Shown here: positions 25,697 to 33,660 of the stretch, piece after piece
How the letters are laid out: each line of letters begins with the position of its first letter
Position numbering within the stretch: position 1 is the stretch's first letter
Origin: CALEUX01 sp964608615
Lineage (GTDB): Bacteria > Bacteroidota > Bacteroidia > Bacteroidales > Marinilabiliaceae
Assembly: GCA_964608615.1 (NCBI GenBank)
Contig: CAZSQG010000004.1
Location: 31,861-95,860 of the forward strand
DNA length: 64,000 nucleotides
Reading direction: 5' to 3'
Translations under genes and position numbers: made by a program
The notes under the pieces: model-generated
The model's database searches: none
What the model saw: only the letters and a program-made list of their open reading frames with translations
What the model was told of the DNA's origin: nothing

Positions 25697-25730
25697 TATT
25701 TATACTGACGTATTGTTATAATACAAATTT

Positions 25731-25768
25731 GCAGGATATTGTTTCTTTCAATATCCTGCTTTTTTTTA
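25731..25768 (+). terminator. Intrinsic terminator after ftsE
   Basis: Perfect 11-bp stem GCAGGATATTG / CAATATCCTGC with a short T-rich loop followed by eight T. Confidence 0.9.
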
Positions 25769-25926
25769 TTCAAATAGCATGGCTAATTTATTTTTTTAAA
25801 TTTTGCTTGATGTATCTTACAAAACATGTTGCATAACAATCTTTTTTCATCTGGATTTATGTGGTAATCCCTTCTTTTAGTCTTAATTTTGTCGAAATTT
25901 TTTAGGTATTACTAATTTATTATGAT

Positions 25927-26337
25927 ATGAAACCTACGCATATTGAACACATTGGGATTGCCGTTAAAAACCTTAATGATGCAATTCTATTTTATGAAGG
26001 TATTTTTGGCCTAAAATGTTATGCTATTGAAGAAGTTCCGGAGCAGAAAGTAAAAACGGCATTTTTCATGGTAGGACAAACAAAAATTGAATTACTTGAA
26101 TCTACTGATCCGGAAGGACCTATTGGAAAGTTTATTGAAAAAAAAGGAGAAGGAATACATCACCTTGCCTTTGCCGTTGAAAACCTTCAGGAAAAGCTTC
26201 TGGGTGTTGAAGAAAAAGGCGTGAAACTAATTGATAAAAATCCTCGTAAAGGAGCTGAAGGGTTAAATATTGGATTCCTTCATCCAAAATCAACTTTTGG
26301 GGTATTAACTGAACTTTGCGAACTTCCTAAGAAGTAA
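25927..26337 (+). CDS. mce: Methylmalonyl-CoA epimerase
   Basis: 136-aa VOC-fold enzyme that interconverts (2R)- and (2S)-methylmalonyl-CoA. The metal His is in HIEHIGIAVKN, Gln/Glu ligands lie in the first and second repeats (QTKIELLES), the second His is in GEGIHHLAFAV, and the last Glu is in LTELCE. It is the first gene of a five-gene operon with the methylmalonyl-CoA decarboxylase (15-base gap), supplying the correct isomer from the succinyl-CoA mutase step. A -7-like TAATTTTG at 25884-25891 may drive the operon. Confidence 0.93.
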   Translation: MKPTHIEHIGIAVKNLNDAILFYEGIFGLKCYAIEEVPEQKVKTAFFMVGQTKIELLESTDPEGPIGKFIEKKGEGIHHLAFAVENLQEKLLGVEEKGVKLIDKNPRKGAEGLNIGFLHPKSTFGVLTELCELPKK

Positions 26338-26352
26338 TTTAAATACATATTT

Positions 26353-27915
26353 ATGTCGACCAATCAAGATAAAATTAAGAAACTAATTGATTTGCGTGCT
26401 GTAGCAAAACTTGGCGGTGGCCAAAAACGAATTGATGCTCAACACGAAAAAGGAAAACTTACAGCAAGAGAACGTATTGAAATTTTATTGGACGAGGGTA
26501 GTTTCGAAGAGTTTGATATGTTTGTTTCACATCGTTGCACCAATTTTGGAATGGAGAAATCAAAATTTCTCGGCGATGGTGTTGTTACCGGACATGGTAC
26601 TATAGATGGCCGTATCGTTTACGTTTTTTCTCAGGATTTTACTGTTTTTGGAGGTTCTTTATCTGAGACATTTGCTCTGAAGATTTGTAAAGTAATGGAT
26701 ATGGCTATGAAAGCCGGAGCTCCTATGATTGGGATCAATGATAGTGGGGGAGCACGAATTCAGGAAGGTGTAACCTCTCTGGCCGGTTATGCCGAAATTT
26801 TTCAACGTAATATTATGGCTTCAGGGGTGATTCCCCAGATTTCAGCCATCTTTGGTCCCTGCGCAGGAGGTGCTGTTTATTCGCCTGCGCTGACTGATTT
26901 TATTATGATGACTGAGAACTCAAGCTATATGTTTGTGACCGGTCCTAAAGTTGTTAAAACTGTTACCGGAGAGAGTATTAGTACAGAAGATCTTGGAGGT
27001 GCTGAAGTACACTCTTCTCGTTCAGGAGTTTCTCATTTTCTTTTAGAGAATGAAGAAGAAGGTTTGCTTCTGATACGAAAGTTATTATCATATCTTCCTC
27101 AAAACAACCTGGAAGAAGCACCAATGATTGAATGTCATGATCCCATTGACAGGGCTGAAGATTCACTGAATATTATGATTCCCGATAACTCAAATCAGCC
27201 TTACGATATAAAGGAGGTTATTTATACTATTGTTGACGATGGAGAGTTTTTGGAGGTACATAGAAACTATGCTAAAAATATCGTAGTTGGTTTTTGTCGC
27301 CTGGGAGGCATGTCTGTGGGGGTTGTTGCCAACCAGCCTAATTTTCTTGCTGGTGTTCTTGATTGCGATGCTTCACGCAAGGCGGCCCGTTTTGTGCGTT
27401 TCTGCGATGCGTTTAATATTCCAATTCTTACTTTAGTTGATGTTCCCGGGTTCTTACCTGGTAGCGGACAGGAGTACGCCGGTATTATTTCTCATGGAGC
27501 CAAGCTAATGTTTGCATATGGTGAAGCTACGGTTCCAAAAGTTACTGTTACACTTCGTAAATCCTACGGTGGAGCACATGATGTGATGAGCTGCAAGCAG
27601 CTGCGTGGCGATTTGAATTATGCCTGGCCAACAGCTGAAATTGCTGTTATGGGTGCTTCAGGTGCCATCGAGGTGTTAGAAGGTCGTGCTATTTCGGCTA
27701 TCGAGGATCCCGAAGAAAAGGCGAAAGTTTTTGCACAGAAAGAGCTAGAATATAAGGAGGCATTTGCTAATCCATACCAGGCAGCTTCTTATGGTTATAT
27801 CGATGATGTGATTGAGCCTCGAAACACCCGTTTCAGGATTATTCGCGGATTCCAGACCTTACAGACTAAAAAACTGATTAATCCACCTAAGAAACATAGT
27901 AACATACCATTATAA
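26353..27915 (+). CDS. mmdA: Methylmalonyl-CoA decarboxylase alpha subunit (carboxyltransferase)
   Basis: 520-aa carboxyltransferase of the acyl-CoA carboxylase beta family, moving CO2 between methylmalonyl-CoA and biotin. The N-terminal half has INDSGGARIQEGV and GPCAGGAVYSPALTDF (oxyanion hole). The C-terminal half has LVDVPGFLPGSGQEY and RKSYGGAHDVM. On sequence alone it could be propionyl-CoA carboxylase beta, but the OadG-like, biotin-carrier and OadB-like genes downstream identify the Na+-pumping decarboxylase. Gaps of 15 and 17 bases to neighbours indicate one operon. Confidence 0.94.
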   Translation: MSTNQDKIKKLIDLRAVAKLGGGQKRIDAQHEKGKLTARERIEILLDEGSFEEFDMFVSHRCTNFGMEKSKFLGDGVVTGHGTIDGRIVYVFSQDFTVFGGSLSETFALKICKVMDMAMKAGAPMIGINDSGGARIQEGVTSLAGYAEIFQRNIMASGVIPQISAIFGPCAGGAVYSPALTDFIMMTENSSYMFVTGPKVVKTVTGESISTEDLGGAEVHSSRSGVSHFLLENEEEGLLLIRKLLSYLPQNNLEEAPMIECHDPIDRAEDSLNIMIPDNSNQPYDIKEVIYTIVDDGEFLEVHRNYAKNIVVGFCRLGGMSVGVVANQPNFLAGVLDCDASRKAARFVRFCDAFNIPILTLVDVPGFLPGSGQEYAGIISHGAKLMFAYGEATVPKVTVTLRKSYGGAHDVMSCKQLRGDLNYAWPTAEIAVMGASGAIEVLEGRAISAIEDPEEKAKVFAQKELEYKEAFANPYQAASYGYIDDVIEPRNTRFRIIRGFQTLQTKKLINPPKKHSNIPL

Positions 27916-27932
27916 TTGGAAGAAATCTAAAT

Positions 27933-28304
27933 ATGATAAACTTTTTGAATGCAAACACTGTTGACTGGGCTCAGGTTAGGGTCATCACAGTTGTTGGTTA
28001 CATGGTAGTTTTTTGTGCACTTATCATACTTGTTTTTGCATATAAAGCTGTGCCAAAAATTCTATACTTTCAACTCAGCAGAAAGTTAAAAAAAGAAGGG
28101 AAATATAAAGAGCCGGAAAAAGGTAAGAGCTCCTATATAGCAGGTGATGTAAATGCTGCTATTGGTATGGCATTGGCTCTTTATCTGAATGAAATGCACG
28201 ATGATGAGAGTAATATCATTACCATCAAACGGGTAGCCCGTGTTTATTCGCCATGGAGTTCTAAAATCTATGGAACCACTAATGTTTTATCTTCAAGACG
28301 CTAA
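27933..28304 (+). CDS. mmdD: OadG/MmdD-like delta subunit of methylmalonyl-CoA decarboxylase
   Basis: 123-aa protein with one membrane helix (about 22-46) and a basic cytosolic tail containing AAIGMALALYLNEMHDDESN and ending in the segment YSPWSSKIYG, typical of Bacteroidota OadG/MmdD proteins. It anchors the carboxyltransferase to the beta subunit. The biotin carrier gene begins 3 bases after its stop. Longer than the equivalent OadG of the first pump (85 aa). Confidence 0.85.
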   Translation: MINFLNANTVDWAQVRVITVVGYMVVFCALIILVFAYKAVPKILYFQLSRKLKKEGKYKEPEKGKSSYIAGDVNAAIGMALALYLNEMHDDESNIITIKRVARVYSPWSSKIYGTTNVLSSRR

Positions 28305-28307
28305 TCA

Positions 28308-28733
28308 ATGAAAAAATTCAGTTTTTCCATCAATGGAAGTAAATATGAAGTTGATATTAAAGATGTAGAGGACAATATTGCTTCCATCGAAGTTAATGGA
28401 ACTCCCTATGAAGTTGAAATTCACCAGGAAATTAAGAAACCCAAAACTCCAAAATTGATCCGTCAGGCTGTTGTAAACAAACCAGGAGAAGGTGATATTG
28501 TTAAAAAAGATTCTGTCAGTGGGTTTAAAGTTCTTTCTCCCCTTCCAGGAAGTATCTTTAAAATTCTGGTTAAAGAAGGCGATACTGTTAAAAGAGGTGA
28601 TGTTCTTTTGATTATGGAAGCCATGAAGATGGAGAACAATATTATGGCCGAAAAAGACGGTGTTGTTAAAGATATTAAGGTACGTGTTGGAGATTCTGTT
28701 CTCCAGAGCGATCCTTTGCTCATTATTGGGTAA
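28308..28733 (+). CDS. mmdC: Biotin carrier (gamma) subunit of methylmalonyl-CoA decarboxylase
   Basis: 141-aa biotinyl protein. An N-terminal beta region (KKFSFSINGSKYEVDIKDVE) is followed by a Pro/Lys linker and a C-terminal biotinyl domain with the canonical EAMKMENNI, whose Lys is biotinylated. It shuttles the carboxyl group from MmdA to the membrane pump MmdB. It lies 3 bases after mmdD and 70 before mmdB. Confidence 0.93.
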   Translation: MKKFSFSINGSKYEVDIKDVEDNIASIEVNGTPYEVEIHQEIKKPKTPKLIRQAVVNKPGEGDIVKKDSVSGFKVLSPLPGSIFKILVKEGDTVKRGDVLLIMEAMKMENNIMAEKDGVVKDIKVRVGDSVLQSDPLLIIG

Positions 28734-28803
28734 GGAAACTTTTTCCATTGGATGTTTAACTTTTTGGAGAGACTTTTAACTTCAAATAAAACAAACTTAT
28801 ATT

Positions 28804-30102
28804 GTGAGAAAATTTATAACAGTATATACTGTACTGGCTTTATTATTCATGTTGTCGGTATTAATGGGCGGAGAAATTTTTGCTCAGGAAACACTGGCCG
28901 GTGGTGTTAGTAATAGTAGTCCCCTTGTCGATGGTCTTTTGACTTTTTGGCATTACACTGGTTTTGCTAATGTTGAGATAGGAAATATTGTAATGATAAT
29001 CATTGGGATCTTTTTTATCTCGCTGGCTATCCGAAAGAATTACGAACCTTTGTTGCTGATCCCAATCGGTTTTGGAATAATTATTGGCAATATCCCTTTT
29101 GTTACTCAGGAAATTGGTGTACAACTTGGCCTATGGGGACCGGGCGATTCTGGCCTTGAGATCGGTATTTATGAAGAAGGATCTGTACTGAATTATCTTT
29201 ATTACGGAGTTATCAAGGGCATTTATCCTCCTCTTATTTTCCTTGGAATTGGAGCTATGACCGATTTTTCATCACTCATTTCCAATCCTAAGTTGATGAT
29301 ACTTGGAGCCGCTGCTCAGCTTGGTATTTTTATAACATTTTTTGGTGCAATGGCTTTGGGTTTTGAAATGAAGGAGGCAGGTGCAATTGCAATAATAGGT
29401 GGGGCAGATGGACCAACAGCCATATTTGCTACATCTAAACTGGCTCCTCATATGATCGGTAGTATTGCCATAGCGGCTTATTCATATATGGCGCTTGTTC
29501 CGGTGATTCAACCTCCTGTTATGAAACTTCTCATCACCAAAAAGGAGCGTCTGATCAGAATGAAACCTCTGCGTGCTGTTTCTAAAACAGAAAAAATCAT
29601 TTTTCCTATTATTGGGTTGTTACTGACAACTTTTATTACACCAACGGCTGTTCCATTGTTGGGGATGTTGTTTTTTGGTAACCTTTTAAAAGAGTGTGGT
29701 GTAACCGAACGTTTGGCCGAGACGGCCCGTACAAGAATGATTGATATTGTGACTATTTTATTGGGACTTACTGTTGGGGCTTCTACGCAAGCCAGCGTTT
29801 TTCTTACCATGCAGTCGCTGAGTATCTTCCTTCTTGGAGCCATCTCTTTTGTTGTTGCAACGGCTGGTGGTTTGATTGTTGCTAAAGCAATGAACCTCTT
29901 CCTAAAAGGTGATAATAAAATCAATCCTCTTATTGGATCAGCGGGTGTTTCAGCAGTTCCTGCTGCTGCAAGGGTTTCTCAGGTAGAGGGACTTAAATCG
30001 GACCCAACAAACCATTTATTAATGCATGCTATGGCCCCTAACGTGGCTGGTGTTATTGGTTCTGCTGTGGCTGCCGGTATTATGATGAGTTTCCTAATGT
30101 AA
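28804..30102 (+). CDS. mmdB: Methylmalonyl-CoA decarboxylase beta subunit, Na+ pump
   Basis: 432-aa integral membrane protein closely related to OadB at 2556-3767, sharing GGADGPTAIF, the NYLYYGVIKGIYPPLIFLGIGAMTDF-type region and PLIGSAGVSAVPAAAR. It has an extra hydrophobic N-terminal segment ending in GGEIFAQE that resembles a signal sequence and is absent from OadB. It decarboxylates carboxybiotin and exports sodium. The only fitting start is GTG 28804. It ends the operon at an intrinsic terminator. Confidence 0.93.
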   Translation: MRKFITVYTVLALLFMLSVLMGGEIFAQETLAGGVSNSSPLVDGLLTFWHYTGFANVEIGNIVMIIIGIFFISLAIRKNYEPLLLIPIGFGIIIGNIPFVTQEIGVQLGLWGPGDSGLEIGIYEEGSVLNYLYYGVIKGIYPPLIFLGIGAMTDFSSLISNPKLMILGAAAQLGIFITFFGAMALGFEMKEAGAIAIIGGADGPTAIFATSKLAPHMIGSIAIAAYSYMALVPVIQPPVMKLLITKKERLIRMKPLRAVSKTEKIIFPIIGLLLTTFITPTAVPLLGMLFFGNLLKECGVTERLAETARTRMIDIVTILLGLTVGASTQASVFLTMQSLSIFLLGAISFVVATAGGLIVAKAMNLFLKGDNKINPLIGSAGVSAVPAAARVSQVEGLKSDPTNHLLMHAMAPNVAGVIGSAVAAGIMMSFLM

Positions 30103-30128
30103 ATATCAGCAAGAGAACTATTTATTTG

Positions 30129-30158
30129 AAGACTGTTCTTTTGAGCAGTCTTTTTTTT
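30129..30158 (+). terminator. Intrinsic terminator of the mmd operon
   Basis: Ten-pair stem AAGACTGTTC / GAGCAGTCTT (one G-T pair), TTTT loop, eight-T tail, 26 bases after the mmdB stop. Confidence 0.88.
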
Positions 30159-30450
30159 GTGTTGTATTTTGATTTTGGGCGAATTATATAAATAATTATC
30201 AAGTGATAATAAATAAATCACTGCAGACAAACCTGAAATAGCTGATTGTCATTTCGAGATCCTACCCAATAAATTGGGCAAAATATGAATATTACAGGGA
30301 GAGACCATCAGCTTGTCATTGGTAGCGAAGGATCCAGTTATCAATGATTTCCAAATTACATCGTTACTAATACCAATAAGGATAACATGTTTTCCTAAAT
30401 ATTAGATCCCTCACTCCGTTCGGGAGGACAACACAATAATATAGGGAAGG

Positions 30451-30489
30451 AAAAAGGAGAAGGCGGGCGACGCCCGCCTTCTCCTTTTT
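30451..30489. repeat. GC-rich perfect hairpin of composite repeat copy 1
   Basis: AAAAAGGAGAAGGCGGGC and its exact reverse complement flank a GAC loop: 18 pairs with A-tract and T-tract ends, so it could terminate transcription in both directions. Confidence 0.85.
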
Positions 30490-30680
30490 CCCAACGTCAG
30501 CCTGTCATCCTGAGTTGCCACCCAATAAATTGGGCAAAATGTGAACATGACAGGGAGATTGTAAACCTCTCGTTGGTGGCGTAGCGAAGGACCCAACCCT
30601 TTAGGTATGGAGATGAACACCCTATTAAATTGTACATTAGATCCCTCACTCCGTTCGGGAGGACAATAAGTTGCACGCAT

Positions 30681-30735
30681 GATAGCTGAGGGTTTGAGGG
30701 GCAGGCGAAGCCTGCCCCTCAAACCCTCAGCTATC
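30681..30735. repeat. 26-bp perfect hairpin of composite repeat copy 2
   Basis: The arm starting GATAGCTGAGGGTTTGAGGG is exactly mirrored around a GAA loop at 30707-30709, giving 26 uninterrupted pairs. The stem sequence is unrelated to that of copy 1 except for the centre (GGC-GAC/GAA-GCC). No T-run follows. Confidence 0.85.
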
Positions 30736-30752
30736 TCCCATAAAAAAGTGCG

Positions 30753-31193
30753 GTGTCATCCAGAGCGCAGCGAAGGATCTATTTATCAATGAATCGCAAA
30801 CCTGTTATTGGTAGCGCAGCGATGGATCTTATTATCAATGAATCGCAAATCTGTCATTGGTAGCGCAGCGATGGATCTATTTATCAATAAATCGAAAACC
30901 TGTCATTGGTAGCGCAGCGAAGGATCTATTTATCAATGAATCGCAAACCTGTTATTGGTAGCGCAGCGATGGATCTTATTATCAATGAATCGCAAATCTG
31001 TCATTGGTAGCGCAGCGATGGATCTATTTATCAATAAATCGAAAACCTGTCATTGGTAGCGCAGCGAAGGATCTATTTATCAATGAATCGCAAACCTGTT
31101 ATTGGTAGCACAGCGATGGATCTAATTATCAATAAATCGAAAACCTGTCATTGGTAGCGAAGGATCTATCATTGGTAACTAAGTGCGAAATCT
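30753..31193. repeat. 49-bp tandem repeat array, about nine copies, with exact 147-bp higher-order unit
   Basis: Units start at 30753, 30802, 30851, 30900, 30949, 30998, 31047, 31096 and 31145, always 49 bases apart. Each follows the pattern CTGTCATTGGTAGCGCAGCG, then AAGGATCT or ATGGATCT, then TATCAAT and AATCG(C/A)AAA. Three variants alternate, so units 30802/30949, 30851/30998 and 30900/31047 are identical pairs: a 147-base block is duplicated exactly. The first, eighth and ninth copies are diverged and the last has an internal deletion. The unit length is not a multiple of three, so it is non-coding. There are no unique spacers, so it is not CRISPR. Confidence 0.93.
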
Positions 31194-31394
31194 CAAAGTC
31201 AAATTGTTTCTTGGTTGCGAGTGTATATAAACAAAGCTCTGTTTTTAGATTTTAGTGTTCATTTTTATTTAGGTTGTCATGGAAAAACAATTGTTGGTCA
31301 ATTAAAGCATGATTGTTAACATTAGATTTGATAAATTCACTTTTATAATAATGGTTTTATTAACCTAACCCAAAAGATAAAAAGGAGATTATAT

Positions 31395-31487
31395 ATGAAA
31401 CGAGCATGTTCGTTAAAAGCTCAAACACGGATGAAAATTTACATGCGAGATCCATCCGGCTATAACTATAAAATTATTAACGGATGA
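31395..31487 (+). CDS. 30-codon reading frame overlapping the SpoIIAA-like gene
   Basis: A small frame preceded by the good ribosome-binding sequence AAAGGAG at 31381-31387, rare in this window. It encodes 30 residues, beginning MKRACSLKAQTRMK and strongly basic (seven Lys/Arg), with no membrane helix. Its TGA overlaps the ATG of the next gene (ATGA at 31484-31487), the usual arrangement for translational coupling. It may be a leader peptide controlling the SpoIIAA-like gene or a real small protein. I recognise no homologue. Coding status is inference from the ribosome site and overlap. Confidence 0.55.
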   Translation: MKRACSLKAQTRMKIYMRDPSGYNYKIING

Positions 31488-31867
31488 AAAAGTGTTTTTA
31501 TATCGAATCGCAGGGAGTAAACATATTTTATATTGATTTTAGTGGATTGCAAACTGAAAATGAAATTATGGAGGTGCTTGTTGAAAGTAAAATGGAAATT
31601 CGCAGTCATCCTATGAAATCTATGATTAATCTTGCTAATATTGAAGGAATGCACTTTAATAGTTCTATTAAAGATTTGTTTTTTGAGTTTGTAAAGGGTA
31701 ACGCTAATTATGTTCAGCATAGTGCCGTTGTGGGCGTTGACGGCATAAGGCGAATTGTTTTTAATGGTTTAATGAAGTTAAGCGGACGAGATGTAAGATG
31801 TTTCGATTCGGTAGAAGATGGAAAAAAGTGGCTGGTTGAGCGAAAAATTGAGAAATGCCTGGTTTAA
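31484..31867 (+). CDS. SpoIIAA/STAS-like small protein
   Basis: 127-aa soluble protein with an alternating beta-alpha pattern: beta strand VNIFYIDFSGL, helix TENEIMEVLVESKMEI, beta strand SMINLANIEG, then VQHSAVVGVDGIRRIVFNGLMKLSG and a C-terminal helix. This resembles the SpoIIAA-like/STAS family, which includes anti-sigma antagonists and lipid-binding relatives. No phosphorylatable Ser of the classic DSxG type is evident. Its ATG overlaps the stop of the 30-codon frame. No kinase or sigma factor lies nearby. Confidence 0.7.
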   Translation: MKKCFYIESQGVNIFYIDFSGLQTENEIMEVLVESKMEIRSHPMKSMINLANIEGMHFNSSIKDLFFEFVKGNANYVQHSAVVGVDGIRRIVFNGLMKLSGRDVRCFDSVEDGKKWLVERKIEKCLV

Positions 31868-31944
31868 ATTTCTAAAGATATTAATATAAATAGCCGAACG
31901 TGGTTTCACGATATTGTTTAGTCAATTAGGCTTTTTAGTAAAAG

Positions 31945-32931
31945 TTATTCCTCATGTTTAGCATTTCTTCTCTTTTCTTTGGCAATAAAACCAACCACCA
32001 CTAGTTGAAGTGCATGATAGACCATCAGGGGGAGAAGAATAACACCAACCCCGGTTGTTCCTGCAAAAATTACGTTTGACATTACCGTACCATGAACTAA
32101 TGATTTTTTTGAACCTGCAAACTGGGCTGTAATTGTGTCTTTTCTATTGAACCTTAATTTTATGCATATAAATTGAATAATCAAATACACCAAAAAAAAC
32201 AGAATAAGGCAGAATATAGCCACTAAAAGTAGATCGATTCTCCCAATGTAACTAAAGTGATTTCCTGCAAATGATTTTGCAAATGATAAGTATACTATCA
32301 GAAGAATAACCGATTGATCGAATATTTTAAAAATACTGGCTTTTGATTCGGCCCAATTACCGAAAAACCTGTTCAAAATTATTCCGACAACTAAGGGCAA
32401 CATAACCTGAAGAACAAGTTTGGTAATTATTCCGGTTAGTTCACCCGTCTTATCCGGACTTGCTATAATAACAATTCCCATCCACAAGGGTGTAATGAAA
32501 ATGCCCAAAAGACTTGAGAGACTGGCATTAAAAATGGCACTGGGAACATTTCCTTTTGCAATAGAAACCATTACTACTGAGGATGAAACAGTAGAAGGTA
32601 ATGATGCAAGGAAGAAAGCTCCAAGCCAAAGCAAATGGTTATTACCATTACCAAAAACAAGGACAAATGGAAGTACAATAATAGGAAAGATTACAAAAGT
32701 AGATAATTGAACAATCAGGTGTAACCTCCAGTTGCTTAGGTCTTTTCGTAGTATGCGCAGGTTGAGCTTTATTCCGTAGAAAAGAAACAATAGAGTGATT
32801 CCTATTTCTCCAAGCAGATGCAATGTTATTGGGCCTTTATAAATAGCAGGATCAGGAAAAAATCTCGCAACTGCAATTACTAAAAGCAGAGCCAGAACAA
32901 ACCGATCAAATCTCAGGCGCTTTAATATCAC
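31945..32931 (-). CDS. Bile acid:sodium symporter-like (SBF/YfeH type) transporter
   Basis: 328-aa membrane protein with about ten helices. Motifs of the SBF-like family are present: LFLFYGIKLNLRILRKDL in the second or third helix, ASLPSTVSSSVVMVSIAKGN with the discontinuous sodium-site helix, and QFAGSKKSLVHGTVMSNVIF. It probably imports an organic anion with sodium, substrate unknown. It is the last gene of the ftsK-lolA-transporter group on the minus strand, 13 bases after lolA. Confidence 0.88.
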   Translation of the reverse strand: MILKRLRFDRFVLALLLVIAVARFFPDPAIYKGPITLHLLGEIGITLLFLFYGIKLNLRILRKDLSNWRLHLIVQLSTFVIFPIIVLPFVLVFGNGNNHLLWLGAFFLASLPSTVSSSVVMVSIAKGNVPSAIFNASLSSLLGIFITPLWMGIVIIASPDKTGELTGIITKLVLQVMLPLVVGIILNRFFGNWAESKASIFKIFDQSVILLIVYLSFAKSFAGNHFSYIGRIDLLLVAIFCLILFFLVYLIIQFICIKLRFNRKDTITAQFAGSKKSLVHGTVMSNVIFAGTTGVGVILLPLMVYHALQLVVVGFIAKEKRRNAKHEE

Positions 32932-32944
32932 AGCAGAAATTTGT

Positions 32945-33595
32945 TTAACGCATGTCTATTACTTCAACATTAGGGTGTTTGGAAGCATCAAAAATAAAAA
33001 GCGCATCATCGGCAGGAGCATTCACCTCCAACTTTTTAATATCAATGATGTAATTATTCCCGTCTTTCCCTATCTGAGTAATCTTAGCTATCTGTAAATT
33101 ACCCTGGTAAATATAAAGCTTGATACGCGAAAAAGCCTTGTCTCTTTTTTCCGGGAAGAGGTCGATAATATCGGTTTTTTTACCGTTAAGACTTGTTTCA
33201 CCTGCATGCAGGTACTTGAAGCCTTCTTGGTATATATTAAAAATATTAGCTGGATTAAGGGTTTCGTCATCCATCAAATCGGGTTCCGAGATATTTACTT
33301 CACCGGCATCCCGAAGGTACATCCATATAGTTTTACCATCGAAGTAAGTATCAACTCCCATCAGGTCAATTTTATATTTATCACCCTTAATTATTATTTT
33401 TCCGGTTTGCGTATCGGTCACTTTAGCCTGAGTGTTTTCAAGTGTAAAAGAAAAATCGGCACGTATAGTTTGATAACCCTTGGTTTTTGCGGCAACTTCA
33501 TCAAGAATTTGCTTTGCTTTAATAACTTCAGGGCTTTGAGCATTCATAAAAGCTGCTAATGACAAAAGCGGAATAATAAAATATAATCGTTTCAT
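32945..33595 (-). CDS. lolA: LolA-like outer-membrane lipoprotein carrier
   Basis: 216-aa periplasmic protein with a signal peptide (about 1-19, FMNAQ). The LolA fold is visible as ADFSFTLENTQAKVTDTQTGKIIIKGDKYKI, FDGKTIWMYL and the ADDALFIFDASKHPNVEVIDMR ending. It ferries lipoproteins from the inner to the outer membrane. The ftsK-lolA order is common across Gram-negative bacteria and supports the call. It lies 65 bases after ftsK. Confidence 0.88.
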   Translation of the reverse strand: MKRLYFIIPLLSLAAFMNAQSPEVIKAKQILDEVAAKTKGYQTIRADFSFTLENTQAKVTDTQTGKIIIKGDKYKIDLMGVDTYFDGKTIWMYLRDAGEVNISEPDLMDDETLNPANIFNIYQEGFKYLHAGETSLNGKKTDIIDLFPEKRDKAFSRIKLYIYQGNLQIAKITQIGKDGNNYIIDIKKLEVNAPADDALFIFDASKHPNVEVIDMR

Positions 33596-33660
33596 TTTTA
33601 GATATTTATTTTTTTAACTATAGCATAACAATAATTTGTAAATCAATAATCGTTCCAGTT

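Larger units (their letters stand above)
30247..30735. repeat. Two copies of a composite repeat element, each with a GC-rich hairpin
   Basis: Copy 1 (30247-30489) and copy 2 (30503-30735) share, in order: a TGTCAT start; the segment at 30265-30284, repeated at 30521-30540, with the small hairpin CCCAATAAATTGGG; an ACAGGGAGA segment; a GCGAAGGA segment; and a 31-base direct repeat (30401-30431 and 30636-30666) beginning ATTAGATCCCTCACTCCG. Each copy then ends in its own hairpin. The left and right parts carry TGTCATCC and, inverted, GGGAGGACA, so the element has imperfect terminal inverted repeats. It is non-coding. Related TGTCAT..GCGAAGGATC repeats are, from general knowledge, widespread in Bacteroidota intergenic DNA. 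Confidence 0.75.

Noticed and set aside
30411..30722. 103-codon minus-strand frame in the repeat island
   Set aside because: It runs straight through the composite repeats and both GC-rich hairpins, has low-complexity translation and no homologue-like motifs.
30753..31193. CRISPR-like regular spacing
   Set aside because: The whole 49-bp unit is repeated with no unique spacers, and no cas genes are nearby.
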